Positions 6,776 to 8,422 of a stretch of 8,422 nt of DNA are shown here, in pieces (within the stretch, counting starts at the first letter, position 1; every line of letters starts with the position of its first letter). The stretch comes from JAOTYV01 sp041557595 (GTDB lineage: Bacteria > Pseudomonadota > Alphaproteobacteria > UBA8366): contig JBFFGE010000191.1 of the NCBI GenBank assembly GCA_041557595.1, positions 1 to 8,422 of the forward strand, read 5' to 3'. The notes under the pieces were generated by a model, which was not told the origin of the DNA, searched no databases, and saw nothing but the letters and a program-made list of their open reading frames with translations. The position numbers and the translations under genes are program-made.

Positions 6776-6807
6776 AGAAGAAAACCCCGCCTCGAAGAGA
6801 CGGGGTT
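6776..6807 (-). terminator. Rho-independent terminator of the carbonic anhydrase gene
   Basis: On the minus strand, AACCCCGTCTC (6807-6797) pairs with GAGGCGGGGTT (6793-6783) across a TTC loop, with one mismatch in an 11-position stem. The T-rich run TTTTCTTCT follows directly. It lies 70 bases downstream of the carbonic anhydrase stop codon, in the right orientation. Confidence 0.85.
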
Positions 6808-6877
6808 CTCAATACCTCCATGATGGCGCGCGTCGCGGGCGGGGACAGTGTCGCCGCGGCGGACGGTCCGCGGTCGA

Positions 6878-7660
6878 TTACCGGACGGTGCGCCCGTTCA
6901 ACGCCTGCACCGGGCGGTTGGTGACGCCGTCGAAGATCGCGCCGAATTGCTTCACCTGTTTCGGCGAAACCTGAATCGCCTGCTTCAGGACGTGCCATTT
7001 GACCCCTTCGCTGCAGGGCGGCGTCGTCAGGGAACCGTCATAGGCAAAATAGCTGCGATTTTTCGGCAGCAACTTGGCGGCGTTGATCTTCTTGCCTTTG
7101 ACCGTCACGGAGCCCTTTTTCTTCGGCATGTGTTTCCAGATTGCCTGAAGCGCGGGATTGTTCTTGCCGGCGACCATCAGGAATCCGACCACGGCGAGCT
7201 TCATGTCGGCGCCGCTGCCCTTGGCGTGGACCAGATGGCCCTCCATGGGAAAGGACTTGCCGTCGACCGTATGCTCGCTCGGACGGTGGAAATGGAACTG
7301 CAGCAGGTTGTAGGTTTTACCATCGACCGTGGCGGTGCTGCCTTTGGCATAGTCGACCTGAATGGTGTGGCCGTTGTTTTTGATTTTCAGCGGCACCGCC
7401 TTGTAGTTGAACCGGATCAGCTTTGGCTTCGGGCCCTTCTTGCCCTTGGCCGCAATATCGATCGGCGATTGAGCCTTGCCTTCACCGCAGAGCGGATAGG
7501 CGATCTGGCCATGGCTGTCCGTCAGCTTGCCCCATGCGTCCGGGCCCAGATCGCCGTGATAGCCCCATGCCACGCCGCCGGCGGACAGTGTCGGCGACGC
7601 CGCCAGGGCGACCGCGGCGAACGCCGCCGCCGAGAGACCGTTCCGAATTGAGTCTCGCAT
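6878..7660 (-). CDS. Alpha-class carbonic anhydrase, secreted
   Basis: 260 residues. The enzyme interconverts CO2 and bicarbonate with a zinc ion and probably works in the periplasm. A Sec signal peptide is visible: n-region MRDSIRNG, hydrophobic core 9-21 and a likely cut after A27. The zinc ligands are H123 and H125 in QFHFHRPSEH and H142 in MEGHLVHA. E129 and T212 form the gate-keeper pair, T213 follows in SLTTPPCSE, and H98 in NNGHTIQV matches the proton-shuttle His64 of human CA II. C58 and C216 can form the disulfide usual in bacterial alpha enzymes. I chose the ATG at 7660 because it starts the signal peptide and has AAGG just upstream; frame-open starts further up would bury the signal peptide. 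The gene has its own terminator at 6776-6807 and its own upstream region, so it is probably transcribed alone. Confidence 0.95.
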   Translation of the reverse strand: MRDSIRNGLSAAAFAAVALAASPTLSAGGVAWGYHGDLGPDAWGKLTDSHGQIAYPLCGEGKAQSPIDIAAKGKKGPKPKLIRFNYKAVPLKIKNNGHTIQVDYAKGSTATVDGKTYNLLQFHFHRPSEHTVDGKSFPMEGHLVHAKGSGADMKLAVVGFLMVAGKNNPALQAIWKHMPKKKGSVTVKGKKINAAKLLPKNRSYFAYDGSLTTPPCSEGVKWHVLKQAIQVSPKQVKQFGAIFDGVTNRPVQALNGRTVR

Positions 7661-7752
7661 ACCTTGATTCCGATGTTGTTGTTCAACAATTTCGTGCGGA
7701 CGCGGTGCATTGACCGCTTCCATATGAGGGATGGTAGCGATTTCCGCCCGCC

Positions 7753-7791
7753 CATATAGACTCAATATGTAGTCTGGAAGGGTTAGATCAA
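7753..7791 (-). promoter_or_regulatory. Candidate promoter and overlapping operator-like palindromes of the carbonic anhydrase gene
   Basis: On the minus strand, TTGATC (7791-7786) and CATATT (7769-7764) are 16 bases apart, each matching the sigma-70 consensus at four of six positions. The -10 candidate sits in the centre of the inverted repeat AGACT-n8-AGTCT (7758-7775), which interlocks with CATAT-n7-ATATG (7753-7769). A repressor site over the -10 is possible. GACTC at 7759-7763 is a GANTC site. About 100 bases of leader would separate this from the ATG. Confidence 0.3.
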
Positions 7792-7806
7792 GGTGGATAA
7801 GTCACT

Positions 7807-7824
7807 AATAAAACGCAATAAAAC
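7807..7824. repeat. Short direct repeat AATAAAAC, 10 bp period
   Basis: AATAAAAC occurs at 7807-7814 and again at 7817-7824, one helical turn apart, in the AT-rich spacer between the carbonic anhydrase and the hydrolase gene. It may be an upstream activator or a curved-DNA element, or chance in AT-rich sequence. Confidence 0.4.
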
Positions 7825-7869
7825 TGTATTAAATGCCGATCAATTCGCGCCGGTTCCCGGGCCGGGAGG

Positions 7870-8422
7870 TCATGCGGGTCCGATCTTCAGGGTGAGGTCG
7901 CTGAGCCCGTCCACATGACCGACCAGATCGTCGCCGGGCACGACGGCGGAGACGCCGGCCGGCGTGCCGGTCATGATGACGTCGCCGGGATACAACGTGA
8001 TTAGCCCCGACAGGTAGGAGATGGTTTCCGGCACCGACCAGATCATCTTGTCGAGATCGGATTCCTGCCGCACCTCGCCGTTCACCGTGAAGCGCAACAT
8101 ACCCGACGCCACATGTCCGACATCCGCCGCGCTGTGCAACGGACCGCAGGGCGCGGCATTGTCGAATCCCTTGGAGAGCGCCCAGGGCCGGCGCAATCTT
8201 TTGGCTTCCGACTGCATGTCGCGCCGGGTCAGGTCGAATCCCACGCCATAGCCGAAGGCGCAGTCGAGGGCCTTCTCGACCGCAATATTCTTGCCGCCCT
8301 TGCCGAGCGCCACGATCATTTCGCATTCCGGGTGCATGTCTTCGGTCGCCGTCGGATAGGGCAGCGTGTCGTCGAGGAAAATTGCGTCGGCGGCTTTGGT
8401 AAAGAAAAACGGCGGTTCGCGA
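7870..8422 (-). CDS. Fumarylacetoacetate hydrolase (FAH) family protein, 5' end outside window
   Basis: 183 residues are visible, covering most of the catalytic domain and the full C-terminus. The family cleaves C-C bonds in acylpyruvates or fumaryl compounds during aromatic and related catabolism, using a divalent metal. The metal ligands are seen in HPECEM (the two Glu codons at 8328-8326 and 8322-8320) and in GFDLTRRDMQ (Asp codon at 8235-8233). Further hallmarks are PPFFFTKAADA at the edge, RPWALSKGFD, MIWSVPETISYLS and TLYPGDVIMTGTPAGV. The sequence resembles FAHD1-type acylpyruvases and bacterial fumarylpyruvate hydrolases more than true fumarylacetoacetase. Substrate specificity cannot be fixed from what is visible. 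The stop at 7870 is followed by no clear intrinsic terminator. The frame stays open to the window edge without a convincing start. Confidence 0.93.
   Translation of the reverse strand, partial: REPPFFFTKAADAIFLDDTLPYPTATEDMHPECEMIVALGKGGKNIAVEKALDCAFGYGVGFDLTRRDMQSEAKRLRRPWALSKGFDNAAPCGPLHSAADVGHVASGMLRFTVNGEVRQESDLDKMIWSVPETISYLSGLITLYPGDVIMTGTPAGVSAVVPGDDLVGHVDGLSDLTLKIGPA

Larger units (their letters stand above)
6487..6877. other. Gene-free, partly AT-rich intergenic stretch between xth and carbonic anhydrase
   Basis: No convincing gene lies in these 391 bases. About 6515-6650 is distinctly AT-richer than the surroundings. It contains a nested inverted repeat (6517-6564), TCTAT/ATAGA (6568-6581), AGAGC-a-GCTCT (6579-6589) and a candidate minus-strand promoter. 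A perfect 8 bp hairpin follows at 6650-6668. The right end holds the carbonic anhydrase terminator. The part from 6669 to 6775 shows nothing recognisable. Confidence 0.6.

Noticed and set aside
7829..8326. 165-residue minus-strand frame overlapping the FAH-family gene
   Set aside because: It is a shadow frame without domain features. The other minus-strand frame carries the complete FAH motif set.

Overview
The window is GC-rich chromosomal DNA, probably from an alphaproteobacterium, perhaps of the Rhodospirillales type. This is an inference from base composition, gene families, an exact CtrA-type box (TTAA-N7-TTAA) and several GANTC (CcrM) sites. No rRNA, tRNA, insertion sequence, phage gene or CRISPR array was seen. 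Seven protein genes are supported, two of them cut by the window ends.

Left part (1-5664): two glycosyltransferase genes lie on the minus strand, a GT4-type gene truncated at base 1 and a MurG-like/COG4671-type gene. They overlap by ATGA. A spacer of about 200 bp separates them from a divergent plus-strand pair: an 878-residue ABC exporter-like protein and, 24 bp later, a 152-residue protein that is only a cyclic-nucleotide-binding domain. The spacer holds the CtrA-type box. The layout suggests a unit that makes and exports a surface glycan or glycolipid, possibly tied to the cell cycle and to a cyclic nucleotide. The ABC protein is the most unusual item. Its nucleotide-binding domain has about 280-300 extra residues between Walker A and the signature. 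The helical/Q-loop region recurs three times in that stretch, and most catalytic motifs are altered, although the frame is fully intact.

Middle (5665-6877): an exodeoxyribonuclease III gene (xth) on the minus strand converges on the CNBD gene. Upstream of it lies a gene-free stretch of about 390 bp, AT-rich in part and dense in palindromes. It includes a nested inverted repeat just upstream of xth and ends with the terminator of the next gene.

Right part (6878-8422): a secreted alpha-class carbonic anhydrase (minus strand) has a clear intrinsic terminator. Its AT-rich upstream region carries interlocked palindromes and GANTC sites. Beyond it is a fumarylacetoacetate-hydrolase-family gene (minus strand) whose 5' end lies outside the window. 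These right-hand genes look like ordinary housekeeping or accessory functions with no evident link to the glycan/ABC unit.
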